Below are positions 51,735-61,279 of a stretch of 64,000 nucleotides of DNA, in pieces. The position numbers and the translations under genes are program-made. Source of the DNA: Duncaniella dubosii (GTDB taxonomy: Bacteria > Bacteroidota > Bacteroidia > Bacteroidales > Muribaculaceae); NCBI RefSeq assembly GCF_004803915.1, contig NZ_CP039396.1:2728001-2792000 (forward strand). Reading direction: 5' to 3'. A model generated the notes under the pieces. It had not been told where the DNA came from. It saw nothing but the letters and a program-made list of their open reading frames with translations, and made no database searches. Position 1 is the stretch's first letter. Each line of letters starts with the position of its first letter.

Positions 51735-51847
51735 AACTTCTGTTTTCATTATTTTAGACTTACCTTCTAAAGAATGACAATTTATGATGGAGAGGATATC
51801 AATTAAAATATGTAAATTTGCAGTCTGACACAAATCATATTACACAA

Positions 51848-52084
51848 ATGAAATTCAGTGCTACAGTAAAGAAAACACTTTCAGCATTTTTGATCTTATT
51901 GCTGATGGCTGGAGTGTATGGAGCGGTTATATCTCTCTGCAATCAGTATCTTCGTAAACATGAAATGCTCGCAAAACCAAGTCAATTTATTCTTGGCGCA
52001 TTTATGTTTATCGGATTCTATCTAATTTACAGATGGTTCTCAAAGCGAATAGATTCAATATCCAAGCTTGATAATAAGAACTGA
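51848..52084 (+). CDS. Small two-helix membrane protein
   Basis: 78 residues from ATG 51848. Two hydrophobic helices (FLILLLMAGVYGAVISL and FILGAFMFIGFYLIYRW), with a charged loop between them and a basic C-terminus. No family recognised. It ends 2 bp before the Nudix gene, suggesting co-transcription. Confidence 0.65.
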   Translation: MKFSATVKKTLSAFLILLLMAGVYGAVISLCNQYLRKHEMLAKPSQFILGAFMFIGFYLIYRWFSKRIDSISKLDNKN

Positions 52085-52086
52085 CG

Positions 52087-52632
52087 ATGAGATATAAATA
52101 TTGTCCTGAATGTGGTTTTTGTCTTTTTGACAAAGAGGCCGGTGATGATGGCGCTGTCCCGTATTGCGATAGATGTAAGCGATATTGGTTCGACTCTTTT
52201 TCTTGTTGTGTGATTGTCATGGTTGTCAATGAATTCAATGAAATCGCATTATTGCGTCAGTCATATATTTCTGATGAATATCAGACTTTTGTAGCCGGAT
52301 TCATGACTCCCGGAGAGACAGCAGAGCAAGCTGCTGTCAGGGAGGTCAAGGAAGAGCTTGGTCTTGATGTCGGGAAACTGGTATATGCCGGTACCCATTG
52401 GTTTGCAAAACGAGAGCAGCTTATGCACGCTTTTATCGGTCATGTCAGGCGATCTGATTTCCGTCTCTCGACTGAGGTAGACAGTGCTTCATGGGTAAGT
52501 CTGGAAGATGCTCCGTCAAAAATGTTCCCGGACCGACCCGGCAATACACAGCACATCATCTATAGGCAGTATCTTGATTCGCTATCAGATCGGAAATTCA
52601 GAGGTACACGCATTGGATTTAGCCTTTGGTGA
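52087..52632 (+). CDS. Nudix hydrolase with zinc ribbon
   Basis: 181 residues. The N-terminal zinc ribbon is YCPECGFCLFD and VPYCDRCKRYWF (residues about 5-36). The Nudix fold has the box GFMTPGETAEQAAVREVKEE (Gx5Ex7REVxEE, about 77-99). Layout similar to NudC-type NADH pyrophosphatases but shorter, lacking their N-terminal domain and the usual SQPWPFP motif. It probably hydrolyses a nucleoside-diphosphate derivative. Ends overlap the convergent VOC gene by 14 bp. Confidence 0.88.
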   Translation: MRYKYCPECGFCLFDKEAGDDGAVPYCDRCKRYWFDSFSCCVIVMVVNEFNEIALLRQSYISDEYQTFVAGFMTPGETAEQAAVREVKEELGLDVGKLVYAGTHWFAKREQLMHAFIGHVRRSDFRLSTEVDSASWVSLEDAPSKMFPDRPGNTQHIIYRQYLDSLSDRKFRGTRIGFSLW

Positions 52633-53022
52633 AAGAGTGGATTTCAATCAGATTTCCCTCGGGATCTGAAATGTAGCAGGTGCGTTGTCCCCAAGGCATG
52701 GTTTGAGGGGCAAATATCGATCTCGCTCCAAGAGCGGTCACCCTCGCATACTCTTCATCAACATCGTTAAATGTCGGTACGTGAAAAGCCAGTTCGACCG
52801 TACCGTTCAGCCCTTTCGGATAAGAATATTCATGTCCTGTCATTTGCTCAAAGGCTATGCGCGGAAACAAAATTAGCCACATGCTCCCAAGACGCATCGT
52901 GACATTTGGCTCTTCACCGTTCCAATCGGTTTCAAACCCATAATGTCGCGATAAAATGCCACCATGCGGGCATTGTCTGTCGTAAACAGTCCGATGGTAT
53001 TGAAATTAAATTTAGTCGCCAT
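52619..53022 (-). CDS. VOC (glyoxalase/bleomycin-resistance) family protein, apparent frameshift
   Basis: About 134 residues when joined. It starts MATKFNFNTIGLFTTDNARM with MVAFYRDIMG, then loses frame. One extra base in the 3-base run at 52933-52935 gives GFETDWNGEEPNVTMRLGSM and continues to the TCYISDPEGNLIEIHSFTKG end. The metal-ligand positions His/Glu (VELAFHVP, LIEIH) are present. A vicinal-oxygen-chelate enzyme or binding protein of unknown substrate. Probably intact in the cell. Confidence 0.78.
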
Positions 53023-53040
53023 AGATATCTGCTTTCTTTT

Positions 53041-53142
53041 TACGGTTTTCCATTATCTGTTCAAAATCCTCGCGCCCCAGTTGAGCAGAGCCTCGACATG
53101 AGGCAGCCTTGCAATATTCATAGTCAAGTCTTTTAGCCATAA
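53041..53142 (-). pseudogene. Truncated duplicate of the HxlR regulator gene
   Basis: Sequence around 53047-53100 repeats the 3' end of the gene at 50355-50705 (TTATCTGTTCAAAATCCTCG, then GTTGAGCAGAGCCTCGACAT). It is joined directly to a copy of the gene's first codons (TTGCAATATTCATAGTCAAG), so the middle is deleted. Only about 100 bp remain. No function expected. Confidence 0.75.
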
Positions 53143-53159
53143 CCGGGGGGAAGAGTGAT

Positions 53160-53250
53160 TATCGTCTGATTTTGAATCACAAAGTTACAAAAAATAATCA
53201 AGATATGATGTGTCCATAACTACATTTCACATGACATATGTGGCATCCGT
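53160..53250 (+). pseudogene. Duplicate fragment of the radical SAM gene start
   Basis: 53180-53245 repeats 50811-50880 with scattered changes (ACAAAGTTACAAAAAATAAT, then AGATATGATGT and ACTACATTTCAC), the same order and spacing as the functional locus. It shows that one duplication covered both divergent genes and was then eroded. Confidence 0.7.
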
Positions 53251-53510
53251 AGGTCAACGTCGCAAATGTGGTCCGCGAATATTATCCGTTGCTGTCCATT
53301 GCTCTGCTAAAATGCTCTCTGACCGACATTTTAGGCTGTAGAGCAAAATTTCTTATAAATCGGATTTTTCGGTCTTTCCACCAAAGAAAACCGATTTTTT
53401 TAATTCCGGCTATGTTGAAATCATGATTTTTTTCATAATTTTGCCACCATTATACCATGATATATCAATAAAATATAAATACTCTTTTCAATTCACCTAA
53501 TCATTAATCA
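53251..53510 (+). promoter_or_regulatory. Upstream region of the pectin genes, with promoter
   Basis: 260 bp without a gene. A -7 box TAATTTTG lies at 53436-53443 with GTTG about 18 bp upstream (53414-53417), giving a leader of about 65 nt. A/T-rich inverted stretches near 53365-53400 could be an operator, but nothing specific is seen. Confidence 0.5.
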
Positions 53511-55303
53511 ATGAAAAAACTGTTAATTTCAGTCTCATCACTGTTGCTTGCATTCGGGCTTTCGGCTTCTGAATCCGCTCCTGCTTTTCCCGGGGCGGAA
53601 GGACATGGCCGTTACGTGACCGGCGGACGTGGCGGAGAGGTACGCCATGTGACAAATCTTAACGATAGCGGACCCGGATCACTCCGTCAGGCACTGTCAG
53701 GAACGACCCCGAAAATTATTGTTTTTGATGTGAGTGGCTACATTGATCTGCGTTCGCAGTTGAATGTGACTTCCAATACCACCATTGCAGGACAGACCGC
53801 TCCAGATGGAGGCATAACGCTGCGTTACTATACCCTTTATTTTGCAACTGTGACAATGTCATTGTGCGTTTTATCCGTTCACGTCGTTCTCAGGTGAAGG
53901 ATGTCAATGACGGTGCCGATGCGACATGGGGGCGTAAGCGCAAAAATATCATAATAGACCATTGTTCATTCTCATGGAGTATTGATGAAGTGGCGTCGTT
54001 CTATGACAACCGAAACTTTACTCTGCAATGGTCAACCATTGCAGAGGGTCTTGCCAATCCGGGGCATACCAAAGGCGCACACAGCTATGGTGGCATATGG
54101 GGTGGAAAAAACGCGTCATTTCACCACAATTTTGTAGCCCATATCCAGAATCGTGCCCCTCGTTTCAATGGCGCACGGTATGCTTGGGACGGCTATGACA
54201 AGACTGTCTATTCTTCCACGGTGGATGCTGAGCGAGTGGATTTCCGCAACTGTCTGATGTATAACTGGGGAAACGGCAACGGTTGTTACGGTGGCCCGGG
54301 CGGAGGATATGTAAATATGGTAAATAACTACTATAAGGCTGGTCCCGGTACTAGAAACAAGACCCGTGTCACTCAGGTGAGTGTCGCTTCCGATGGAAAT
54401 GCGGAGGGATCAAGTCTTAAAGGATATGCTTCCAGATATTATATAAACGGTAACTATGTGACAGCTGCTTCAAACCCCGAGGATTACGATTGGTCTGGTG
54501 TGATTTATGACGGAGGTCTGTTGACTCTGAACGGAGAACGATATATAGCCGATGCAGCCCATTTATACGGTGAAAATGTATCATATGTCAATATAAACGA
54601 TACAGACTGTGTGTCTCTCAAACTTGACGAGCAAATCGATCCCGGAGAAGTCACGACACATTCGGCTACTGATGTGTATGATAAGATTCTTGACTATTGC
54701 GGGGCATCGCTTTATAGAGATGATGCAGACATCCGTTATATGGAGGAAACCCGTACAGGGACTACCACATATAAAGGAAATGTGGCATATGTCGATGCGA
54801 ATGGCAAATCGTATCCAACATCAAACACTTCAGGAATACTTGATTTTATAAATGCTCCCGATGGAGAGCAGAATCCTAAAACAGCCAGCTTCCCTGAGCT
54901 TCCATCCAATACGCGTCAGGATGATTATGACAGTGACGGCGACGGAATACCCGATGTCTGGGAGGTTGCTCAGGGGTTAAATCCAAATGACGGGACTGAC
55001 GGTAAACTTTATACGCTTGACCCTCGCGGATGGTATACTAATGTGGAGGTTTACATAAATTCGCTTGTCGAACCTATAATGAAAGCCGGTAATATGGATG
55101 CAATCAGCGCGGTTGATGAATATTATCCAAAAATCAATCTCGTTGAGTCCGGAATCAAGGATACGTTTGTGTCCGGACAGATTGAACGCATAGAATATTA
55201 TAACCTTCAGGGTATGCGCCTTGCAGAACCCGCTCAGGGTGTCAGCATACGTCGTACGGTCTATACCGACGGAAAGATTGTGACTGATAAGGTCGTTAAA
55301 TAA
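53511..55303 (+). CDS. Secreted pectate lyase (PL1-like), apparent frameshift
   Basis: About 597 residues when joined. A signal peptide (MKKLLISVSSLLLAFGLSAS) is followed by AFPGAEGHGRYVTGGRGGEV and the beta-helix core with TTIAGQTAPDGGITLRYYT, IIIDHCSFSWSIDE and KTRVTQVSVASDGN, as in Bacteroidetes PL1-type lyases. A Ca-binding DSDGDGIPDVWEVAQGLNPN block and a C-terminal sorting-like tail (YYNLQGMRLAEPAQGV) follow. The frame breaks between 53833 and 53847; one added base gives CDNVIVRFIRSRRSQ. Cleaves de-esterified pectin by elimination, feeding the GH28 partner downstream. Confidence 0.82.
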
Positions 55304-55322
55304 TATCTCACGATAATTCATG

Positions 55323-55356
55323 GAGTGTGTGGAAATTTCAAGATGTCCGCACACTC
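55323..55356 (+). terminator. Hairpin after the pectate lyase gene
   Basis: GAGTGTGTGGA and TCCGCACACTC form an 11-bp stem (one G-T) 20 bp after the stop; the following T run is poor. Confidence 0.5.
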
Positions 55357-55456
55357 TATGTTATATAATTGAGGATGTTGAAAATACTATATATGCCAAT
55401 TGGTGTCAACGACGGTATATAAAACAGCCTTTAACCAATTTATCAACCGATTAACC

Positions 55457-57739
55457 ATGAAAATACATGTAATGTCAGCCCTTGTGGCCATAATGTGCTG
55501 CTTTATGGCTGATGCCGCCATACCGGCAGTCCCTCGTGACACATCGTTTACCGTATGGTCTACAGATAAAAAAATTAGAAAAAATCACCCCGAAGCTGTG
55601 GTTGCCAAGCCCTCTCTGCCAGATGGCGTGAGAGCATATAATGATGTAGTTTATACTACGATTAAAAAGACCCGTTTCGGAGACAGGGATCTTCATGTCG
55701 ATATTTTTCGCCCTGACGATAACAAGACCTACCCGGCGCTCATCATGATTCACGGCGGTGGGTGGAATTCCGGTGACAAGTCATTGCAAATACCGATGGC
55801 GCAGCAGATAGCTTTGCGAGGATATGTCACCATCCCGGTTGAATACCGCCTGATACCCGAGGCGCTCTATCCGGCCGGCCTTCATGACATAAAAACTGCC
55901 GTGCGATGGGTTCGCGCGAACGCAGCTCAATATGGCATCGATCCTGAACGCATCGCGGTTTCCGGATGTTCGGCCGGTGCTCAGCTTGCCACACTCGTCG
56001 GTGTGACAAACGGCTCGAAGACACATGAAGGCAAAGGTGACTGGAGAAAAGTTTCGAGTGATGTGCAGGCTGTTATTAATATGGACGGGATAGCGACTTT
56101 TGTGTCGGAGTCAAATATTGCTGATGCACGCGATCGATTCAATAAAAAAGGAGTGTTGCCGGTCAATGCCCAATGGCTGGGAGGGCTTTATGAAGACTCT
56201 CCTAATAACTGGAAAGAAGCCTCGTCACTTTTATGGATTACACCGAAGTCAGCGCCGGTATGCTTTATCAGTAGTGGGCTGCCTCGCTATAGCGACGGTC
56301 GTGACTCGCTCGTGGCAATCTATGATTCTCTGGGAATCTACAGCGAGCGTCACAGAATCCCGGTCGATGTCCATCCGTTCTGGTTCTTTCATCCTTGGGT
56401 TGATACGACCGTCGACTATGCCACTTCATTCCTTGACAGGATGTTTAAACCGGATTCAGCCAAACTGCCTAAACGTTACCGCTTGACGGATTACGGAGTC
56501 ATTAATGACAGTACGCTTCTTCAGACATCTGCCATTCAGTCGGTTATTGACCGTGCTGAGGCAGAGGGCGGGGGAGAAGTGGTAGTTCCTGCCGGAACAT
56601 ATCTGACAGGTGCTTTATTTTTCAAGCCGGGAACGTCATTGACGCTCTATGAGGGAGCGGTTATAAAAGGTTCGGATGATATAAACGATTATCCGTTGAT
56701 TCCCTCGCGCATGGAGGGGCGTAGCATCTACTATCATGCCGCGCTTATAAATGTCTACCATGTCGACAGTTTTGAGATATCAGGACCGGGAACGATTAAT
56801 GGGAACGGATATAAGTTCTGGGTTGAGTTCTGGGATAACGTTGAGCGGGCAAATAAATCCGGCCGGCCTTGGACCAATCTTGAGGTGCGTCGTCCTCGTC
56901 TCGTTTTTCTGTGGGGATGTGATAATGCCTGTCTGAGTGGAGTCCGTCTGATCAATTCTGCATTCTGGACTTCACATTTCTATCGTTGTAATGACCTTGT
57001 GATTGAAAACTGCGAGGTTCAGGCTCCGCGTGAGCCGGTACGAGCCCCAAGCAGTGATGCAATAGATCTCGACGGCTGTCATAGAGTGATCGTGCGTGGA
57101 TGCTATCTGAACTGTGATGATGATGGAGTATGTCTGAAGGGTGGTAAAGGTGTATATGCCGACCGTTCGTATGAAAACGACAGTGTGACCGATATTCTTG
57201 TCGATGGCTGTGTGTTTGGCCCGAACCTGCATGGCACACTGACTCTTGGCAGTGAGTGTATTCATGCGGATAATGTGGTTATGCGTAACTGTCGCGTTGA
57301 TAATGATTGTTCGGTGCTTAGATTGAAAATGCGACCGGACACATATCAGACCTATGAGAATATACGGGTCGAGAACATAACCGGTCGTTTCGGCACTCTT
57401 GTCGAAATTTTGCCTTGGAAGCAATTTTTCACTCTTGAAGGAAGTAATGAACATCCTGTCGGTCTAATCCGCAACGTCTGCATCAGCAATGTCAGCGGAA
57501 GTTGTGAGAGTCTGGGCGTTATAGCTGCCAACGCTGACGATACGGTAATTGATTTTACCATATCGGATATTGATGTCAGGGCCAAGACTTGCATATTCCG
57601 TTGTAACTATCCTGAAGTCCGGCTTGATAATGTGAAGGTGAACGGAAAATCTCCTGACATTCTGCCTGCGGATGATGAAATGAAAGATTCGCTTAACTTT
57701 GATGCCGTAGATCTTCAGCAAGGAAAAAATAAAATGTAG
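55457..57739 (+). CDS. Esterase-GH28 fusion (pectin esterase plus polygalacturonase)
   Basis: 760 residues from ATG 55457, chosen because it exposes the signal peptide MKIHVMSALVAIMCCFMADA. Domain 1 (about 45-330) is an alpha/beta hydrolase with MIHGGGWNSGD (oxyanion hole) and AVSGCSAGAQLATL (nucleophile Ser). Domain 2 (about 345-740) is a GH28 right-handed helix with ISGPGTINGNG, SSDAIDLDGC, NCDDDGVCLKGG (catalytic Asp pair) and LTLGSECIH. One chain could remove acetyl or methyl esters and hydrolyse polygalacturonate. It lies 150 bp downstream of the pectate lyase gene, on the same strand. Confidence 0.88.
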   Translation: MKIHVMSALVAIMCCFMADAAIPAVPRDTSFTVWSTDKKIRKNHPEAVVAKPSLPDGVRAYNDVVYTTIKKTRFGDRDLHVDIFRPDDNKTYPALIMIHGGGWNSGDKSLQIPMAQQIALRGYVTIPVEYRLIPEALYPAGLHDIKTAVRWVRANAAQYGIDPERIAVSGCSAGAQLATLVGVTNGSKTHEGKGDWRKVSSDVQAVINMDGIATFVSESNIADARDRFNKKGVLPVNAQWLGGLYEDSPNNWKEASSLLWITPKSAPVCFISSGLPRYSDGRDSLVAIYDSLGIYSERHRIPVDVHPFWFFHPWVDTTVDYATSFLDRMFKPDSAKLPKRYRLTDYGVINDSTLLQTSAIQSVIDRAEAEGGGEVVVPAGTYLTGALFFKPGTSLTLYEGAVIKGSDDINDYPLIPSRMEGRSIYYHAALINVYHVDSFEISGPGTINGNGYKFWVEFWDNVERANKSGRPWTNLEVRRPRLVFLWGCDNACLSGVRLINSAFWTSHFYRCNDLVIENCEVQAPREPVRAPSSDAIDLDGCHRVIVRGCYLNCDDDGVCLKGGKGVYADRSYENDSVTDILVDGCVFGPNLHGTLTLGSECIHADNVVMRNCRVDNDCSVLRLKMRPDTYQTYENIRVENITGRFGTLVEILPWKQFFTLEGSNEHPVGLIRNVCISNVSGSCESLGVIAANADDTVIDFTISDIDVRAKTCIFRCNYPEVRLDNVKVNGKSPDILPADDEMKDSLNFDAVDLQQGKNKM

Positions 57740-57760
57740 TTGATTGGTTGACTGATAAAC

Positions 57761-57812
57761 GAAACGATGCGCTCCGTAGATTGCTTTTGCATTTCGGAGC
57801 TCATCGTTTTAG
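57761..57812 (+). terminator. Terminator after the esterase-GH28 gene
   Basis: AAACGATG-GCTCCG pairs with CGGAGC-CATCGTTT around an 18-nt loop, with a TTTT end. Confidence 0.75.
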
Positions 57813-57967
57813 ATGTGTGTATAATACCAGTATATATTATTCAGTATATATTATAGGTGTTATATTTGTTGAATGACTTTTAATAACACCATCTCAATGG
57901 GATTGTCAAGCTCATTAGCCGGATTGTCAGTATTCAGTAATTCATCCAAGAATAAGATTGAAAAATT

Positions 57968-57999
57968 ATTGGTATTAATGAAATATTTCCTTAAATTTG
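57968..57999 (+). promoter_or_regulatory. pgk promoter
   Basis: ATTG (57968-57971), 20 bp, TAAATTTG (57992-57999), about 53 bp before the pgk start. It favours the start at 58053 over an upstream in-frame ATG at 57873. Confidence 0.65.
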
Positions 58000-58052
58000 C
58001 AACGTTGAAAAGATTTAGGAAAAACAACACTTCTATAAAATACATATTAGAA

Positions 58053-59309
58053 ATGACTATCGATCAGTACAATTTCAACGGCAAAAAAGCCATCGTCCGC
58101 GTAGACTTTAACGTACCTTTGGACGAAAACGGTAAGATAACCGACGATACCCGTATTCGCGGCGCTCTCCCGACCCTCAAGAAAATCCTTGCAGACGGAG
58201 GCAGTCTCATCATCATGAGCCACATGGGCAAGCCCAAAGGAAAGGTTAATCCCAAGATGTCTCTTTCTCAGATTAAAGATACAGTGGCAAAATATCTTGG
58301 CACAGAAGTTGAATTCGCTGAAGATTGCGCCAAGGCAGCCCAGCAGGCCGCTGAACTTAAGCCCGGTCAGGTTCTTCTCCTTGAAAACCTCCGTTTCCAC
58401 CCTGAAGAAGAAGGCAAGCCTGTAGGTATTGACAAGGAAGATCCCGCTTATGATGCAGCCAAGAAAGAAATGAAGGAGCGTCAGAAGGAATTTGCAAAGA
58501 CTCTCGCTTCATATGCTGATGTCTATGTGAATGATGCGTTTGGTACTGCTCACCGTCGCCATGCTTCGACTGCTGTCATCGCTGATTACTTTGACAAGGA
58601 TTCAAAGATGCTCGGCTATCTTATGGAGAAAGAGGTCAACGCTGTCGATGCTATCCTGAAGGATATCAAGCGTCCTTTTACCGCGATCATGGGTGGCTCG
58701 AAGGTTTCTACCAAGATTGGCATCATCGAAAATCTTATGGACAAGGTGGACAATCTTATCCTCTGCGGTGGTATGACCTATACATTCGCTGCAGCCAAGG
58801 GCGGAAAGGTCGGAAAGTCGATCTGTGAGACAGATAAGTTTGATCTTGCACTCGATATCATCAAGAAGGCAGAGGAAAAGGGTGTAAATCTCGTGCTTGG
58901 CACAGACTGTATCGCCGCCGATGATTTCAGCAACGATGCCAATACAATGGTAGTTTCATGTATGGATGTTCCTGCCGAATGGGAAGGCGTTGATGCTGGC
59001 CCTGTTACCCGTGAAATGTTTGCCGATGCAATCAGAGATGCCAAGACTATCCTTTGGAACGGTCCTGCCGGAGTATTCGAGTTCGATAATTTCGCAGGCG
59101 GTTCACGTGCGATTGCCGATGCGATTGTAGAAGCTACTGAAAAGGGTGCGTTCTCTCTCGTAGGTGGCGGTGATTCTGTGGCTTGTATCAACAAGTTCGG
59201 TCTCGCAGACAAAGTTAGCTATGTGTCTACCGGTGGTGGTGCGCTCCTAGAAGCTATCGAAGGTAAGGAGCTCCCGGGTATCGCTGCAATCCGTGGTTCT
59301 GAAAAATAA
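58053..59309 (+). CDS. pgk: Phosphoglycerate kinase
   Basis: 418 residues, [20 protein letters not shown]. Characteristic segments are [63 protein letters not shown] and the nucleotide loop [15 protein letters not shown] near the end. Glycolytic transfer of phosphate from 1,3-bisphosphoglycerate to ADP in the cytoplasm. The in-frame upstream extension (60 residues) is rejected because the promoter lies within it. Single gene between terminators. Confidence 0.98.
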   Translation: MTIDQYNFNGKKAIVRVDFNVPLDENGKITDDTRIRGALPTLKKILADGGSLIIMSHMGKPKGKVNPKMSLSQIKDTVAKYLGTEVEFAEDCAKAAQQAAELKPGQVLLLENLRFHPEEEGKPVGIDKEDPAYDAAKKEMKERQKEFAKTLASYADVYVNDAFGTAHRRHASTAVIADYFDKDSKMLGYLMEKEVNAVDAILKDIKRPFTAIMGGSKVSTKIGIIENLMDKVDNLILCGGMTYTFAAAKGGKVGKSICETDKFDLALDIIKKAEEKGVNLVLGTDCIAADDFSNDANTMVVSCMDVPAEWEGVDAGPVTREMFADAIRDAKTILWNGPAGVFEFDNFAGGSRAIADAIVEATEKGAFSLVGGGDSVACINKFGLADKVSYVSTGGGALLEAIEGKELPGIAAIRGSEK

Positions 59310-59337
59310 GATAGTATCTTATATCTGAGATAATAAT

Positions 59338-59384
59338 AAAAATATCGTCCGGATCTGCCTTAAGATTCCGGACGATATTTTTTA
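59338..59384. terminator. Bidirectional terminator between pgk and the convergent membrane gene
   Basis: AATATCGTCCGGA (59341-59353) and TCCGGACGATATT (59367-59379) form a perfect 13-bp stem, with A-rich and T-rich flanks on both sides. Confidence 0.9.
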
Positions 59385-59393
59385 CTACGTCTG

Positions 59394-59960
59394 TTAGTTC
59401 CACGAATGTCTGACGATTGTCATGCCCAGTGCACCGGGTGTCATCTTTAGTATGGTCGTTCTCGTTTTCTGAGCTTTTAGTCTATTGTAGCTTTGCAATG
59501 AAATCTGGAGGTTCTTTAACGTGTCGTCCGGTAGTCTGACTTCCATGAAATAGACTTTGTAGGGTTCGCCACGAGTGTAAACCTTGCGTGAAATACGTTT
59601 ACGGTGATAACGTGTTTCAGTGTAAATGCGTTCGACAGGAGCGGTTTCACTGCGCGTAAGTTCCTCGTTGCGCAGAAAGTAATTGGTACTTAGGATGATA
59701 GCTGCGGACATGGCAGTTGCTGCAACCACGTGGCATAGAAAATTTATCGCTTTGTAACGACAGAGTGTAAGCCTGTGCCATTTAGAGGACATAGGAATGC
59801 CTGTTGCGAAAGCTATCACTATGGATATGGATGCGATTTTCCCAAGGCCAACCATAGTCATTGAAAACAGAGCCATTGCCAGACCATAAAGCATAACCAC
59901 GGTCAGTGCGACCGTGATTATGCCGATAATTCGCCAAGTGTCGGATTTAGTGCCAGTCAT
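59394..59960 (-). CDS. Membrane protein, unknown
   Basis: 188 residues. Three hydrophobic segments (IIGIITVALTVVMLYGLAMA, SIVIAFATGIPM, FLCHVVAATAMSAAIILS) are followed by a basic soluble domain with YTETRYHRKRISRKVYTRGE and LPDDTLKNLQISLQSYNRLK. No family recognised. It is encoded 14 bp after the M48 peptidase gene on the same strand, so the two may be linked in envelope quality control; inference. Confidence 0.65.
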   Translation of the reverse strand: MTGTKSDTWRIIGIITVALTVVMLYGLAMALFSMTMVGLGKIASISIVIAFATGIPMSSKWHRLTLCRYKAINFLCHVVAATAMSAAIILSTNYFLRNEELTRSETAPVERIYTETRYHRKRISRKVYTRGEPYKVYFMEVRLPDDTLKNLQISLQSYNRLKAQKTRTTILKMTPGALGMTIVRHSWN

Positions 59961-59974
59961 GGCGTGTCGAATTG

Positions 59975-60775
59975 TTATTTTGTTGTGGAAGGACGCTCGA
60001 ATCCGTCAGCTTTTGCACGTTCAGACATGCGTTTTATGCGATCAACCGTCTCAGGATGCGACGAGAACATCTTTGTAATGTAGCTGGATTTGGCATTGTT
60101 TTGGCCTTCCATTTCAAGAAATTTCTCGAAAGCCATCACCATGCCCCACGGATTGCGCCCGTTTGCCTTTAGGAAATCATAGCCGCAATCGTCAGCTTCT
60201 TTTTCCTGTTTCTGTGAGAATTTCGCGTCGATGAGTGAAGAACCGAGAGCTCCGAGTTGCGACTCGGTGAGTGCGGCTGCCTTGCTGCCGGTAGATGCTA
60301 TGGCATCTTTCATTGCATCTGATAGAAGTTGTGTTCGGAACGCTTTTTTTGAATGATGTTTCATCACGTGTCCGATTTCATGGCCGATGATTCCGAGAAG
60401 TTCGTCATCGTTCATTATGTCCATCAGAGATGAGAATACGCGTACGCTTCCGTCCGGGCATGCGAAAGCATTGACATCAATTACTTCGTAGACCTTGAAA
60501 TTCAATGGTATGCCATCGGCATCATTGAGATTTTCAGTCAATTTTTTAAGTCGGATTGTATACGGACTGTCATCTGCGCTGACAGGATTGTTCTTGTCCA
60601 TCCATTCAACTGATTCTTTGACGTATTCCGCCATTTGCTGATCAGTAAGAGTGACGGCCTGTAGGGTTTTGGTAGCAGATCCGGCTACTTTCTTTAAATT
60701 AAACTGGGCATATACCGGGGTGGAAAAACAAAGGACTCCGAGTATTGCCAATGCTTTGATAGATGATTTCAGCAT
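59975..60775 (-). CDS. Secreted/periplasmic M48 metallopeptidase
   Basis: 266 residues. A signal peptide (MLKSSIKALAILGVLCFSTP, cleavage after VYA likely) is followed by the zinc motif GIIGHEIGHVMKHH (HExxH) near residue 134. The third ligand region EADDCGYDFLKANGRNPWGM follows, then MFSSHPETVDRIKRM. Typical of small M48 (Oma1/BepA-like) proteases of the cell envelope. Full length and intact. Confidence 0.9.
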   Translation of the reverse strand: MLKSSIKALAILGVLCFSTPVYAQFNLKKVAGSATKTLQAVTLTDQQMAEYVKESVEWMDKNNPVSADDSPYTIRLKKLTENLNDADGIPLNFKVYEVIDVNAFACPDGSVRVFSSLMDIMNDDELLGIIGHEIGHVMKHHSKKAFRTQLLSDAMKDAIASTGSKAAALTESQLGALGSSLIDAKFSQKQEKEADDCGYDFLKANGRNPWGMVMAFEKFLEMEGQNNAKSSYITKMFSSHPETVDRIKRMSERAKADGFERPSTTK

Positions 60776-60942
60776 ACTTCTAAGAATTAATGTGATTTAT
60801 GTATATTTACAAGACCCCATATGACGATAATCACATAGCGGTCCATTGCGACAGCTTCGTGATGTCGGATGTAAAATTATATAAAAGTTAAGAAATATGC
60901 AAGTATATTATTAAATGTAAATCCGCATTGACGTTCTTCAAA

Positions 60943-61135
60943 ATCTCTATGCAAGAGATTTGTATTGGAATGAAAAACGGTGAATATGAGTGCGTTAATT
61001 TAACGCAAGCAACAATTTAACTTGATATTTGCTTTTGAAATTGGAATATATTCTGCAAAAAGTTGCAGAAAACGCACAGTGATTGAGGAAAATTCCGTAT
61101 CTTTGCACTCATAATATTATCTCTTGCATAGAGAT
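60943..61135. promoter_or_regulatory. Invertible promoter segment of the exopolysaccharide locus
   Basis: A perfect 17-bp inverted repeat, ATCTCTATGCAAGAGAT at 60943-60959 and its reverse complement at 61119-61135, bounds 193 bp. Each repeat is itself a near-palindrome (ATCTCT/AGAGAT arms). Inside, a -7 box TATCTTTG (61098-61105) points right toward the UpxY-like gene at 61280. This is the arrangement of phase-variable capsule promoters flipped by a serine or tyrosine recombinase in Bacteroidales. As drawn the promoter is in the ON orientation. Confidence 0.75.
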
Positions 61136-61279
61136 GTATGGCTTCCGCGATACGAAAAACGCGGATAGTTTTCGGAAGTGCTATGGTTGGCTGATTTTAT
61201 GCATTTGAAAATCAGTGCAATACGAATTGTAGCGCTAAGTAAAAGAATTGCCTGAACTTTTTCTGTTGCATATATCCTG

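Noticed and set aside
57873..58052. A 60-residue N-terminal extension of Pgk
   Set aside because: The consensus promoter at 57968-57999 lies inside it, and Pgk proteins begin at the internal Met.
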